Shown here: in pieces, positions 11,295 through 60,000 of the stretch | Layout: every line of letters starts with the position of its first letter | How positions within the stretch are numbered: the first letter of the stretch is position 1 | DNA from: Chrysomallon squamiferum | Taxonomy: Eukaryota; Mollusca; Gastropoda; Neomphalida; Peltospiridae | Direction: 5' to 3' | DNA length: 60,000 nucleotides | Assembly (NCBI GenBank): GCA_012295275.1 | Contig: CM022671.1 | Span: 8,370,227-8,430,226 of the forward strand | Made by a program: the position numbers and the translations under genes | Notes under the pieces: model-generated | Told to the model about the DNA's origin: nothing | Databases searched by the model: none | The model's input: only the letters and a program-made list of their open reading frames with translations

Positions 11295-12760
11295 GTGAGT
11301 TGGTATTTATATTTTTAGGGGAAATTATCTCTGTGCATCCGGATATTAGATTACTTTATTAATCATAAAAACGCATTTATATCAAATAATAATAGTTTAT
11401 TTATTTTTTTTGAACATTATTTACCTTGGAATTAGTAGTAATAAAGAGAAATATTTGCCTGTCTTACAACATACCAGCATGCAACAATTTATAGCTAGTA
11501 CAGGGTTCTATTAGGTAAAAACAGTATCACAGTATGTGCTTTGAAAAATTGAAAAAAATATATATATTAGAAACGTAGTGATATAATAATACTAACTCCA
11601 TGTTAATAGCAAAGTTCAGGTCATTTTTATGTAATGTAATGTTCATAAGTGACCATTTAATTATGTATTTTATATATTCGTTATGTTGGTAACAATAACT
11701 TTAAGAATAACATAATGATTGATTTGGATCTTGATTAACAGTAAGTTGAATAACACATTAACATGTAGATACTCCTTTAATGTTGTCTTTGATTTAAATA
11801 CCAAATTATTATTATTAAATAAAAACACAATCACTCTTCGATCTTTCGAATCGTTTCAGTAAATGTCCAGACTAAATATTCTCAAAATGATCAGTCACTG
11901 ATTCAGTGACAATAATAAATCATTGATCTTTACTTTAGTCAAAACTTGTTATTGTTAAAAAAAGAAAAAAAAGTCAAACAAAACCTGCATACTTGAAATT
12001 GTGGCTAAGATACATTTATCAAATTGCCCGTGAACCATGGTGAATTTTTATTATTGTTCTTTTAAACTGCAAAAATTAAGTTCTTTTTTGTACCAGTGGG
12101 TGCCATAAATTTCATTTTCATGTAGGCAGAGTTGCTATACAGTTTCTGTTGCAACTAGAAATGATAGATTTTTTTAGTTATTGTATATAAGATTCTCATC
12201 TTTTGTAACAATTGAGTCACTGTAAACCAGTTGTCAAACAACCATGCCTGTCATTAATTGTTCCTATCAGTATTGTCAAGTGAAAATTAATTAATTAAAT
12301 TTATCAGTTTATGGTGAAAAAAAGTAAGATTACATTGAGTGTATATGTATGTCTGTGTGTGTGTGTGTATACACACACATACATACACATATACATATAT
12401 ATGTAATATGACTAGAGAGTTAATTAACATTAATAAAACATATGATGATAATACATAAAGCAAAGCAACAAAATGTAGCTCACTGGTTATGTAAGTGACT
12501 AAAAGATGAAAATAAAAATATTTTCATAAAATTTAAAAAAATTTCATTGATTTATAAAAGCAATGGTAACAAATTTATATATTGATGTGTTTTAATACTA
12601 AAACCATTTTAAACAGTCTAGTTGCACGTAGTGATGTAAAATATATGGTTGACTTTGCCTAGTAGGAAACAAAATTGATTCAAGATTATACATAGAAATT
12701 TATGGATTTTTTTTCACTTTTACTTTTTCAGAAATTCAAAGCTAATAAATAAACAAAGCC

Positions 12761-12797
12761 ATGGCCAAGTCCAAAAATCACACCAATCACAATCAGA
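12761..12797 (+). CDS. RPL29: RPL29 coding exon 1
   Basis: Acceptor TTTTTCAG ends at 12731. The ATG at 12761 sits in AAAGCCATGG, a good start context. The exon ends one base into codon 13 at a GTAAGT donor and encodes MAKSKNHTNHNQ. Confidence 0.95.
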
Positions 12798-15097
12798 GTA
12801 AGTATGACTTCAGGTGTCATCCCATTTGGTTGAATTCTCAGTTGGTCGAAATACCCGATTACCTGTGTATGTAAGGAACATGGCCTCTTCAGAGTTTTTC
12901 ATAGTTCCTCCATGGCCTTTTGTGACTAAAACTCTGGTTATACAAAGATGCATTAAAGACAGATAATGGTTTATTTACCAATATATGTTCTGTGAGAATG
13001 GCTGGTTTACACAAGGTAGAATTTGTGGATTAAAACTGTGGAAAACAACAAGTTTTGTTAGATGGTTTGTATGTACAGTCAAAATCACGTTAACAAAGAA
13101 GCACCAAATGACTGTGTCAGCAAGATCACCATAGTTGCTGGTTTTATTAGAAACAACTTTAGACATGACCATCCTCCGAATAATGAAACTACAGCCACCT
13201 TCAATAGCACTATGAGAGATAGAGGACAGTCCAAAACGACATCTATGCAACAGATCTTCAACTCAGAGCTGATGAAGGAAGATGACCAAGACATCCCTGA
13301 AATACCCACTTTCCCTGTCTCATGAGTACTGTGTACCGATAGTGATGAACTGTGATTCCTACTCTCCCAGAGACACTCCAAGACATCAATCTGCCAGGAG
13401 ACTGTGATCACAGAAAACCTGGGTGAGAAGAGCTGCCTGTCCTGTCCATCACTACTACTAATGAACGAGGTCCAGAACGCGTTACTAGATGCACTGAGAA
13501 TGACCCCAGCAGTACTCAGAACTGTTCAAATCAGTGATTACATGGTGACAACATGGATGGACAGTGACACAAGATTTCCTCTTCACATGTGGAATCACTT
13601 CGTCAAAGCTGGCTGAAGAATGAACAACAATCTGGAATTCGCTATTCAACAGGCTGCATTCTCATCAACATCCAGATACACACAGATTTGAGAACTTGAT
13701 CATCAAGGGGATAGAGAAAGGTGAAAGAGCAAAGTTTGTGTAGTTAATTGCTGGAGCTGCACCACCCACTGAGGAAGATAGTCTCAACAACAGTCATTTG
13801 TCTCAAGCTGAAAAATACCTCTGCAGGACCTGTACCCCACTCTACTTTTTGTGAAATAAACATTTTTAGATGGAGACATTCTTTGCTTATTTACAGACAT
13901 TCATGGATTATTTTGATATACATGTGCAGTAATAATCAGTTGCCAAATGTGGAACAGTTAATTGTAATGACTGAGAATACAACATGCATGTCAATAAGAC
14001 CACTGAACCATATTTATTGTTTCACCAGTTTGACCAATTGGGAATTCGACCAAATGGGAGTAAGCCATGACTTCAGTATCATAAATTTATGGTACTTAAT
14101 ATAACGGTTAATGGTATAACTAAATGTTAAAATGTGTAATGGAATTCTTCAGCAAGAGGCTACAATTTAAAAAATTCTTTAAGTCTTGTAAGTCTTGATG
14201 ACTTTAACAGCTGAAAAAGTCTTTGCAGATGGATTTTTTATAATAATGCAAAATAACTTTCTTTTTAAAAAATAAATTAAAAAAAAAGAATTTCTATACA
14301 TCTGTATATAACTCTATGTAGGGCAGCCTAAACTATAAATTAATGTAATATTTATATGTTTTTTTAATGTCAATTTTTAATTTATATTTTTTAAATATTA
14401 GATAGAAAACATCACAGAAATGGGATTCATAAACCTAAATCATACAGATATCCATCAATGAAGGGTGTAAGTTTTCATATTTTTATGTTGTCTACATGTA
14501 TTATAACAGTCTTCAAAATAAGAAATCTGAAAACAACTTCTGAAAAACGTAATGGTTGCTCTTGATTGCTAAAATACTAAACTAATGAGTAAAATAGCTA
14601 CATTTGTGTAACCTTAGCATTGTTTGACCATGTAAGAATGAATGAAGATGCATATGTAGTGAAATTAGTTACTTTATAATTTGTATGCTTTTATAATTAT
14701 AGTATAAATATCTTCTCTCTCTTTGTTAACATCTTAGCTGGTATTAAGTAATGTTTTCAAAAGAATTACTGATGTGCATTTCATGAACAGTAAATGTATT
14801 GTCTTTCAGAAAATAGAATTACTTTTTTATTTTTATTATTTTTTTAAAATTAATATTGTAGGGAGAGAATATTTTATAAATGTTTTCTTGTCACATTTTA
14901 AAATATTTCTAATTCTACAACACTAGCTGTAAAACATGTATATATATATATGTTTTTATGTTTTCCAGGTTGATCCTAAGTTCTTGAAGAATTTGAAATT
15001 TTCCAGAAAACACAACAAAAGGAACAAGGTCCAGACAACAGAAAATAAGGCTCAGACCATAGAGACCAAGGTTCAGACCACAGAGAAAAGCAAATAG
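12761..15097 (+). CDS. RPL29: 60S ribosomal protein L29 (eL29), 3 coding exons
   Basis: Exons 12761-12797, 14402-14466 and 14969-15097 join in phase (37+65+129 nt) to 76 residues plus stop. The product is a very basic protein of the large cytosolic ribosomal subunit. The N-terminus MAKSKNHTNHNQ, then HRNGI, RYPSMKGVDPKFLKN and FSRKHNK, are the conserved eL29 core. The C-terminal tail (from about residue 54) is a short Lys/Gln/Thr-rich stretch with a QTTE/QTIE-type repeat. Insect eL29 is similar in length, and vertebrate forms have a longer Ala/Lys tail. The intact frame and normal introns show this is the functional gene and not a processed copy. Confidence 0.95.
13030..13880 (+). pseudogene. 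FLYWCH/MULE-type transposase relic in RPL29 intron 2
   Basis: Pieces of one protein appear in order but in changing frames with stops between them. First comes a FLYWCH-like end (CVSKITIVAG, then RHDHPPN, at about 13110-13185). Next is a spacer, then FPLHMWNHF (about 13576-13602) and a stop followed by MNNNLEF. The last pieces are HPDTHRFENLIIKGIEKGER and IAGAAPP in another frame (about 13668-13770). FLYWCH followed downstream by F..mWN...rtNN..EgwHn..HP..w..i is the layout of MULE-derived transposases. The central catalytic part is missing. It is an internally deleted, dead copy. Confidence 0.55.
14402..14466 (+). CDS. RPL29: RPL29 coding exon 2
   Basis: Starts two bases into codon 13 after a TTAAATATTAG acceptor and ends at a codon boundary before GTAAGT. 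It encodes residues 14-34, including HRNGIHKPK and RYPSMKG. Confidence 0.95.
14969..15097 (+). CDS. RPL29: RPL29 coding exon 3
   Basis: Acceptor TGTTTTCCAG, then VDPKFLKNLKFSRKHNK, the most conserved eL29 block, then the Thr/Gln/Lys tail and a TAG stop (15095-15097). Confidence 0.95.
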   Translation, partial: VDPKFLKNLKFSRKHNKRNKVQTTENKAQTIETKVQTTEKSK

Positions 15098-15185
15098 ACT
15101 GGGTAAACATACAAACACACACAGACTTTGTTCTTACCTGTGTACATGATGTAAACATGTATGTATGAGTGGTTTGGGAGACAAA

Positions 15186-15240
15186 AATAAAAACCATAAA
15201 TAAATACGGGTCTCCAATATTTTTGTTTTGTTTTTGTTCA
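15186..15240 (+). terminator. RPL29 poly(A) signals and GT-rich downstream element
   Basis: Two AATAAA hexamers (15186-15191 and 15199-15204) lie about 90-105 bp after the stop, followed by a T/G-rich stretch (about 15219-15238). Cleavage near 15220 is expected, giving a short 3' UTR. Confidence 0.65.
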
Positions 15241-18200
15241 GGCAATTTTTTTTAAAGACCAATCTATGCTCTGGACATAATTTAATTGATGTAAATCTCT
15301 GAATAATAATTTAAATGGAAATGAAAAGCTCAGCAGCAAAATGGCTTAAATAATTTTTGCAGAGATTGAATGATATCAGTTAACTTTAGCTGTATGATGA
15401 CAGTTGGTTGTATCATTAACATTTGGTGTTCCAGGAATACTGAATTTTTACTGATGCTGCAAAAGCATTTACATTATATTCAGTTTCTAGCATATCGTTC
15501 TAAGTCATAAATGATCTGGAAGCCTTTTTGAAATTATTTCTTCAAATACTTCCTAAAATGAGATTCATGTCTATACACACATTAAACAAAACTCTCCAGT
15601 GTGTACAGAATTATCCATTTCAGTTCAAACATTTTGCTGCTTGAATGAATTTAGACCTCAATTACTTAAAGCATGTGCATGTAATAATAATAATAAAAAA
15701 AAAAAAAAAGTTTTGACCTGCAAAGTATTTTACTTATGAATTAATATTTTTGATATTAAAATGTTACTAAATAAAACTAACAAACATCAGTTTTCAGCTT
15801 TCAGTTGGTTGATCATAGTGGTGCAATATTTTTGTTTCATTCTTTTGAATTTGGAAAAGACCACTTGAAAAGTCACAGAAATAATATTGTAACTGAAATT
15901 AATTTTGATGGTAGAAACACTGAAATATTACTGTTTTAAAAACTGCATGTTGAATGTACTGTATTCGTTGATAGAACACTGTGACTCATTTCACTGAAAA
16001 ATCCATTTATTACTTGTTCACTACAGATTTAGCAAGCTGATAAAATTGTATACAGTAATGTGGACGTACAATACAAACCTCCAACAATGGAAACTGACTC
16101 AGTCTACAGGCAGCTGGTCCAAACCACAGAATCACTGTGTGAATCATCTAGCAGCCTGTGATCAGATAAAAATATTGTTTTTCAATGTACAGGGAGGGAA
16201 TAATGACAGAGTATAACATGACTTGTAATCATCATATGACTCAGAAACTTGCATCAACTGTTAAATTATATACACATGCCAATTAACCATGTGTGTACAC
16301 ATTTTGTGTATGTATACCCAAAGATTATATATTCTATATACACTTAACAGGCACGTACTAATGTACATGTAAATATTTTATTAATGTATATACTGAGGGC
16401 AGAAACACTATTCCAATACCATATGTGAACTATTTTGTTTTCTATGCATTTTACAAATGACATGAGAGGACATTACCACAGCATTTCCAGTGAAATGGAA
16501 AATAACCTTAGTGAAAAACTGTTATCACTAAGTTAGTCCTAATATCATTTGGTATTTCTCTTTGTATGTCATGTTTTTTTAATTTAAAGAATGTTTAAGA
16601 TATTCAAGCAATAACAAACACTGTTTTTTTGCTATAATATATTTCATTTTATTATTTGTTTAAATATTAAAATATAGTTACAGAACACAAAACAACAATG
16701 TGAGTGAGATATATCTCTCTCTGTACAACGTATAATACATCTATTTAGTTAGCACTTTACAAAACTATCACATTGTGTACAAATCTAAAACTCTGTCATT
16801 GGGGTAAATTTGATTAAATGCTTTTTTTTTTTCTCTCTCTCTCACTCAAAAGACTAGATAATAATCTACTATATGTATGGAAATGCATATAGACTTTCTA
16901 TGTATATACTGTTTGTGTAACAATCCAATGGTGAAAAGGTAAAAAAACAAACTATGTCAAAATTAGGAAAACCATATTTGAATTTTATACTTTGTTTAAT
17001 AACCTTATAATAAATAAAGCAAGAATTAATAATCATGATTTTAATGACCAATGTTGGATGGCATGGAAATGTAAAATTTTATCATATTTTATTTAAAAAA
17101 AAAAAAATAATAATCCTAAGTCATCAAAAATTGTTTATATGAAAAATTAATTTAAATGTTTATAAATTAAAAATTAATCATAAAATTGAGTAACTGCCAT
17201 ATTTATTTAATTTTTTTAAAACTTCTTACAGACTGAAACACTTAAGATCCCTTATCCTAAACTTTACAACCCATTACCAAAACATCCAAAAATTCTTGCT
17301 TAGATCCACATATATGTCCAAAACATTCTGTACTTCAAAGTCATGTTTGTTTATATTCACGAAATGCAAGAAGTGTTTTTTTAGAAAATTTATTTCTAAA
17401 CCTTTCTTCCAGAAATGTAATTCATCATTTGCTTTCCTGAAAATTATTCTAAACTACATAGGGAAAGGTAGCAAATATGATAAATAGTTAAAATTTAATA
17501 TACACATCAAAAATAATCTTTGAGCAAACAAAATGTCATATATACAGAAGTGAAGAAAAACAGGAAAAGAAAGAAGAAAATATTTAAATATGAAGAGAAA
17601 AGTTTATGAAGCCATTTTTCATAAATCAGAACCTAGTAAATATTTGTACTTGATATAAAAAAATAGAAAAAACCCCAGTGAATTTGGACAGAATTTAAAA
17701 TTATAACAATTATTAATCTAAATTAAAAATGTAATTAGATTTTTATTTTTAAAAAGTTGATACCAGTCTAAGAAGTTTTAAATTTTACACATAATAAAAA
17801 ATATTTGGAATTTTTTCTTAATAATAAATAATAATAATAATAATAATAATAATGGAGCACTCCTATAATTATCTTCAGTTTGGGCACACATTCTCAAAAA
17901 AAATCACAGAACAGTTATAGTATTGACAATAATAATGAATACAGACTAATATTACAATAGTATTGGCAAATAATATTTCTTTATTTTTCATTATTTAATT
18001 CATTGATATCTACAGCAAAGGTTTGAATATATGCACTAATATACACTTTTAAAAGGTTTTATTTATTTTATTTTTACAAAGAAAAACATGTACTGCACTT
18101 AAAATGAAGTTTTGTTATGAACGCTCAGGTAAGAAAACAAAATATTTTAAACATTCAAAGACAAATGAATATTAATTAATTCATATATGAATATATGGAA

Positions 18201-19010
18201 AATATTTATAATCCTTTAAAGGTATTGCACTAATAAATTAATGTGTGAAAGATTGGGTTCCTTTAATACAAACTGAGGTTTTTGAACTTTTATGTCACAG
18301 AATAGTCTTTGTAATAATAAAATAGTAGATTTAAAAAGAAAGAAAAGAAAATCAAAATGTTTTTACTTTTTAAATAAACTATTATTATAATATTTATTTT
18401 TAGATTTTTGTTGATTTAATAAACATTATTCATTAACTTAACAAAAAAGCCAAAGGTGATCAGAATACCAGCTGAAAACAGCAATATTTAAATTAGTATT
18501 TTGAAGCAGGAACAATCCATTATGCTAAATATTATATTTCATTATTATTTACACTTTACTATTTTTGTTTCAGTTTTTTGTGCTTTATATTATTTTTATC
18601 TCAGAAAATTCTAACATTATGCTACATAAACTATGGTAAATATTAATGTACATTTTAGTTACAGTAAATATCTTTAAAATGTAATTTTATATTTTATTAT
18701 ATGCAATATTTACAATTACAGTTACAAAATAAAATGAAAATATATTTTACTCTGTTACAAAAGATCAAAATATAATTCAAATATTTAATATTATTTTATG
18801 TGCTCTCAGATACAGAACATCCAATACCATTATATGAATGTCTAAGGTTACAATCTCTAAAAAGATAATAAGTGGATATCTGTGGTTACTATGTGTGGAT
18901 GTGAAATATATCTGGTATTTGATAGGAAAGAAAACCACCTAAACATTTAACTTAATATTCCTGGTAATAAGCAGCTGAGTATTTTTTATTATTTAAACAT
19001 GTGCCTTGTC

Positions 19011-19051
<41 letters not shown>

Positions 19052-19313
19052 ATTATATTGTAAAGGGAAATAACTCAAATGAAGATCAATACTATATACA
19101 GTACATTGCACCTATTTGTAGAGTTATCTCCCGGTCCTAGTTTGGAAGAATGATTGAAAATATTGCATTTTGTTTATATATTCTTAAATTTTTAAAAAAA
19201 AAATGTTTTCTTTGTTTCTCTAAAAAACTTTTTAAAGAAAAAAAACAGTTTCAAACCATAATTTCTGTAATTCTTCTAACTAACTGACAACGTACATAGA
19301 TATAATTTTTTAA

Positions 19314-19349
<36 letters not shown>

Positions 19350-20299
19350 CAATTAAATATTAATACAGATAATAATTAATTATCAATTTAGTATACAAAA
19401 TTAAAAATATTTATCTATGAAAACAGTGAAACAATTGCCATTACAACACTAAATTTACTAAGGCTTCCAAATTATGAGTTGTCTGAACAGTTTTAGCACC
19501 AAACATAAATCAAAAGTCAAAATTATTGTTCACAATGCATGTGATTCATGCTAACAGTTAGCTATGAATTTTAATATTAATGCAGTTCCTTTGAGATAAA
19601 GACTTTGTAAAGTTTTTAATTATCTTAAATGGATTTCCATTTGAGTCGAGAAAGAATTTGCAAACCTACAGACAACTGGTAGAAAACAGTGATGTAAGTA
19701 AATAAATGCAAAATTATTTGACAAGACTGTTAATTTTAAAGACAGTAAAAATTTTTTAAATACAGATGTAAATATAGATATGCTGATTGTCTTTTAGAAT
19801 TTATTTAATATATTTGTTTCATATGCTTTGTGAACAAATATGTTTTGTAGAAATGTAGGTTATATCCCAAAAAATGAGAACAAACTATATAAAATAACTG
19901 TTTCTTCCATTTTCATCAAGAAATATTTTTTTTTTTTTTTTTTTTTTTTTTATCTATAATTGTATGGGGATTCCTTTTATTTTATCAATACATTAAAATA
20001 TTCTTTAAAAATTAAAATTTGTAATATAATTGCTTAGTAATTCTGTACAATAAGATATACAATATTTAAAAAAAATACACAATAAAAATGTTTTTAGTGT
20101 ATAAATTGCCTAAAATGTGCTTAAACCATTAAGGCACTGAAGAATAATTTTATTTTTCAGAATCTACATGTACATTATATGTGTATAGTCCTTTACATTT
20201 ACATGAAGGAGGCACTTCTAAAAATGCATATTCAGCTAAACAACAGTAATGTCACTATTAAAATAATATTCTTCAAGTATTGCTAATATAAATTTTTGC

Positions 20300-20369
<70 letters not shown>

Positions 20370-21386
20370 TAAAAAAAAATAATAAAAATAAAAAAAGTAA
20401 TAATAATAAAAAAAAAGTAATAATAAAAGCACCTAGGATAGTTTTATCAGCAGCCATTTCTGTCTGAAGAAACACACAAAGAAATGTTAGTAGGCACAAT
20501 CTGTACAGTTCACATATTTGTCCTCTGACAGCCATTGTTCTTATTACAAATGTCCACAGAGCATTTGTGAATTCACAGCTATGAACAATACACCTGACAA
20601 ATCCCACAAGCAGAAAACACATCTTTTAAGAATAGTGAAATCCTTGCCAAAACCCATTTTATTTCATTATTCACTGGTGGCATAATCTAATTAAAAAAGC
20701 TTAAAAACATACTTTATTTTGATATATTACTTAGTGGCATGAACAAATTCATCATGTTACCCAAAGTGAAACATAAACTAATTATTTTATCAGAATCACA
20801 TTTGCTTTATTTTATTTTATTTTTTTTCCAGGAATTGTTAAATCATGATTTTTTTTTATTAGTTTTAGCCATAAAATTTCAGTATTATCTCTTTCTTCAT
20901 TTTTCAAGATCTGTCAAGTATGCTTTTTTTTAGTTTTATGAAAATTCCTTAACAACCTTTTTGTACTAAGTAAATTAGTTATTATCTTAAGGTTTTTAAT
21001 CTATTTTTCAATACACTGAGTGTTTTTTTTGAGTTCATTTGCAACTGTCAAATCTAAATACCGTATAGAATACATTATACCTTCAATTAATCATTTAATG
21101 CCATAGATATTTTAAAACATAAAACCAGTACCCTCAATTAACACTGCATACAATGTTTATCCAGAACATCAGCACATTTAATTATATTTTAGGGATAAAC
21201 AAAAAGTTATCCCAAGGCACAGACAATTAAGTTGTATGATACGAAACAACAATTTAACAGTTATCAAAAAAAAAAAAAATAATAATAATTAAAGTTATTT
21301 TCGTTTGTATAATAATGTAAAATTTTCTGAAATGGGGATATTTGTGGTTAATACAGCAGCAACAACGATGTTTAAAACAAGCTGTG
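15241..21386. other. Convergent gene-free tract, including smoothelin 3' UTR
   Basis: No coding exon is credible on either strand. Compared with the gene introns, the part from about 16640 to 19000 is AT-rich but poor in tandem repeats, as long 3' UTRs often are. A minus-strand AATAAA lies at about 16645-16655, followed by A-rich sequence, so the minus-strand smoothelin transcript could end near 16.6 kb. Nearer poly(A) signals also exist. Long A or T runs are at 19014-19047, 19928-19950 and 20307-20365. Confidence 0.4.
20307..20365. repeat. Poly(A) run of about 58 bp
   Basis: An almost pure A tract continuing into AAT/AAAT. There is no recognisable retroposed body on its left, so it reads as a microsatellite and not as the tail of an insertion. 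Confidence 0.9.
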
Positions 21387-59764
<38,378 letters not shown>

Positions 59765-60000
59765 CTGAAAAATAAACAAAAGTTTTTTTTTTCTCTCTTT
59801 GTATGCTTTGGTTATTGGACAGGATGATAAAGGTTGTTCTGTGTGTATGTAAAATGAGATTCAAGTGTGTTATATAGTGTGTTAGATATTTAATGTTTTC
59901 AAATTAATAATAATATTCAACTACAAAAGCCTGGATTAATTTATTTGTGCTTGACTTTTTCTTATTTTGACAATGTTAGATCTGATATACATGAGAAGTA

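Noticed and set aside
15394-15446. Possible C/D-box snoRNA (ATGATGA and CTGA about 50 nt apart) after RPL29
   Set aside because: No terminal stem joins the boxes, and the site lies past the RPL29 poly(A) signals and not in an intron.

Overview
This window is AT-rich animal nuclear DNA. It has spliced genes with GT-AG introns, very many AAT, AAAT, GT, GA and poly(A) microsatellites, a TA-flanked MITE and two decayed transposase relics. The gene set (a ten-cysteine Ly6 protein, a 76-residue RPL29, a smoothelin-family muscle protein) fits an invertebrate. The sequence texture suggests a lophotrochozoan such as a mollusc, but nothing here fixes the species. The exons were joined by hand from coding frame, splice sites and codon phase. 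No transcript was available.

Three genes are supported. (1) Minus strand, 7450 to 4147: a 152-residue secreted, probably GPI-anchored Ly6/uPAR three-finger protein of the qvr/sleepless type, in three exons. (2) Plus strand, about 11276 to 15220: ribosomal protein L29 (76 residues), with a probable 19-nt oligopyrimidine (TOP) leader exon beneath an ETS-type site, three coding exons, and two poly(A) signals. (3) Minus strand, from beyond the right edge (59764) down to 21387: a smoothelin-like gene over at least 38 kb. Its long form has an Ig I-set domain, a seven-copy 14-residue repeat, a 345-residue low-complexity region, two small exons, the smoothelin motif, a Lys/Glu coiled segment, Thr-rich linkers and a C-terminal calponin-homology (CH) domain. 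An internal first exon at 38391 gives a complete short form of 418 residues, so a long/short two-promoter plan is likely.

The most interesting feature is in the CH domain. Its first helix is encoded three times, by separate exons at 27112-27226, 25259-25343 and 24480-24570. All three start on the third base of a split codon and end on Glu-Tyr-Glu at a codon boundary. Each length is 1 modulo 3, so splicing none, two or three of them breaks the frame. This is a reading-frame-enforced mutually exclusive exon cluster that would swap the N-terminal CH helix of one muscle protein.

Layout: 1-4146 is gene-free repeats, including a 102-bp hairpin and a tandem duplication. 4147-7450 is the Ly6 gene, with a pogo-type MITE in its second intron. 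7540-7860 is a CpG-rich, promoter-like block. 8200-9800 holds a frameshifted transposase-like relic. 11260-15220 is RPL29, with a FLYWCH/MULE-like relic in intron 2. 15221-21386 is a convergent, gene-free AT-rich tract, part of it probably smoothelin 3' UTR. 21387-59764 is the smoothelin gene. Its 19-kb intron (36547-55505) carries several families of decayed tandem repeats and some candidate alternative first or last exons.
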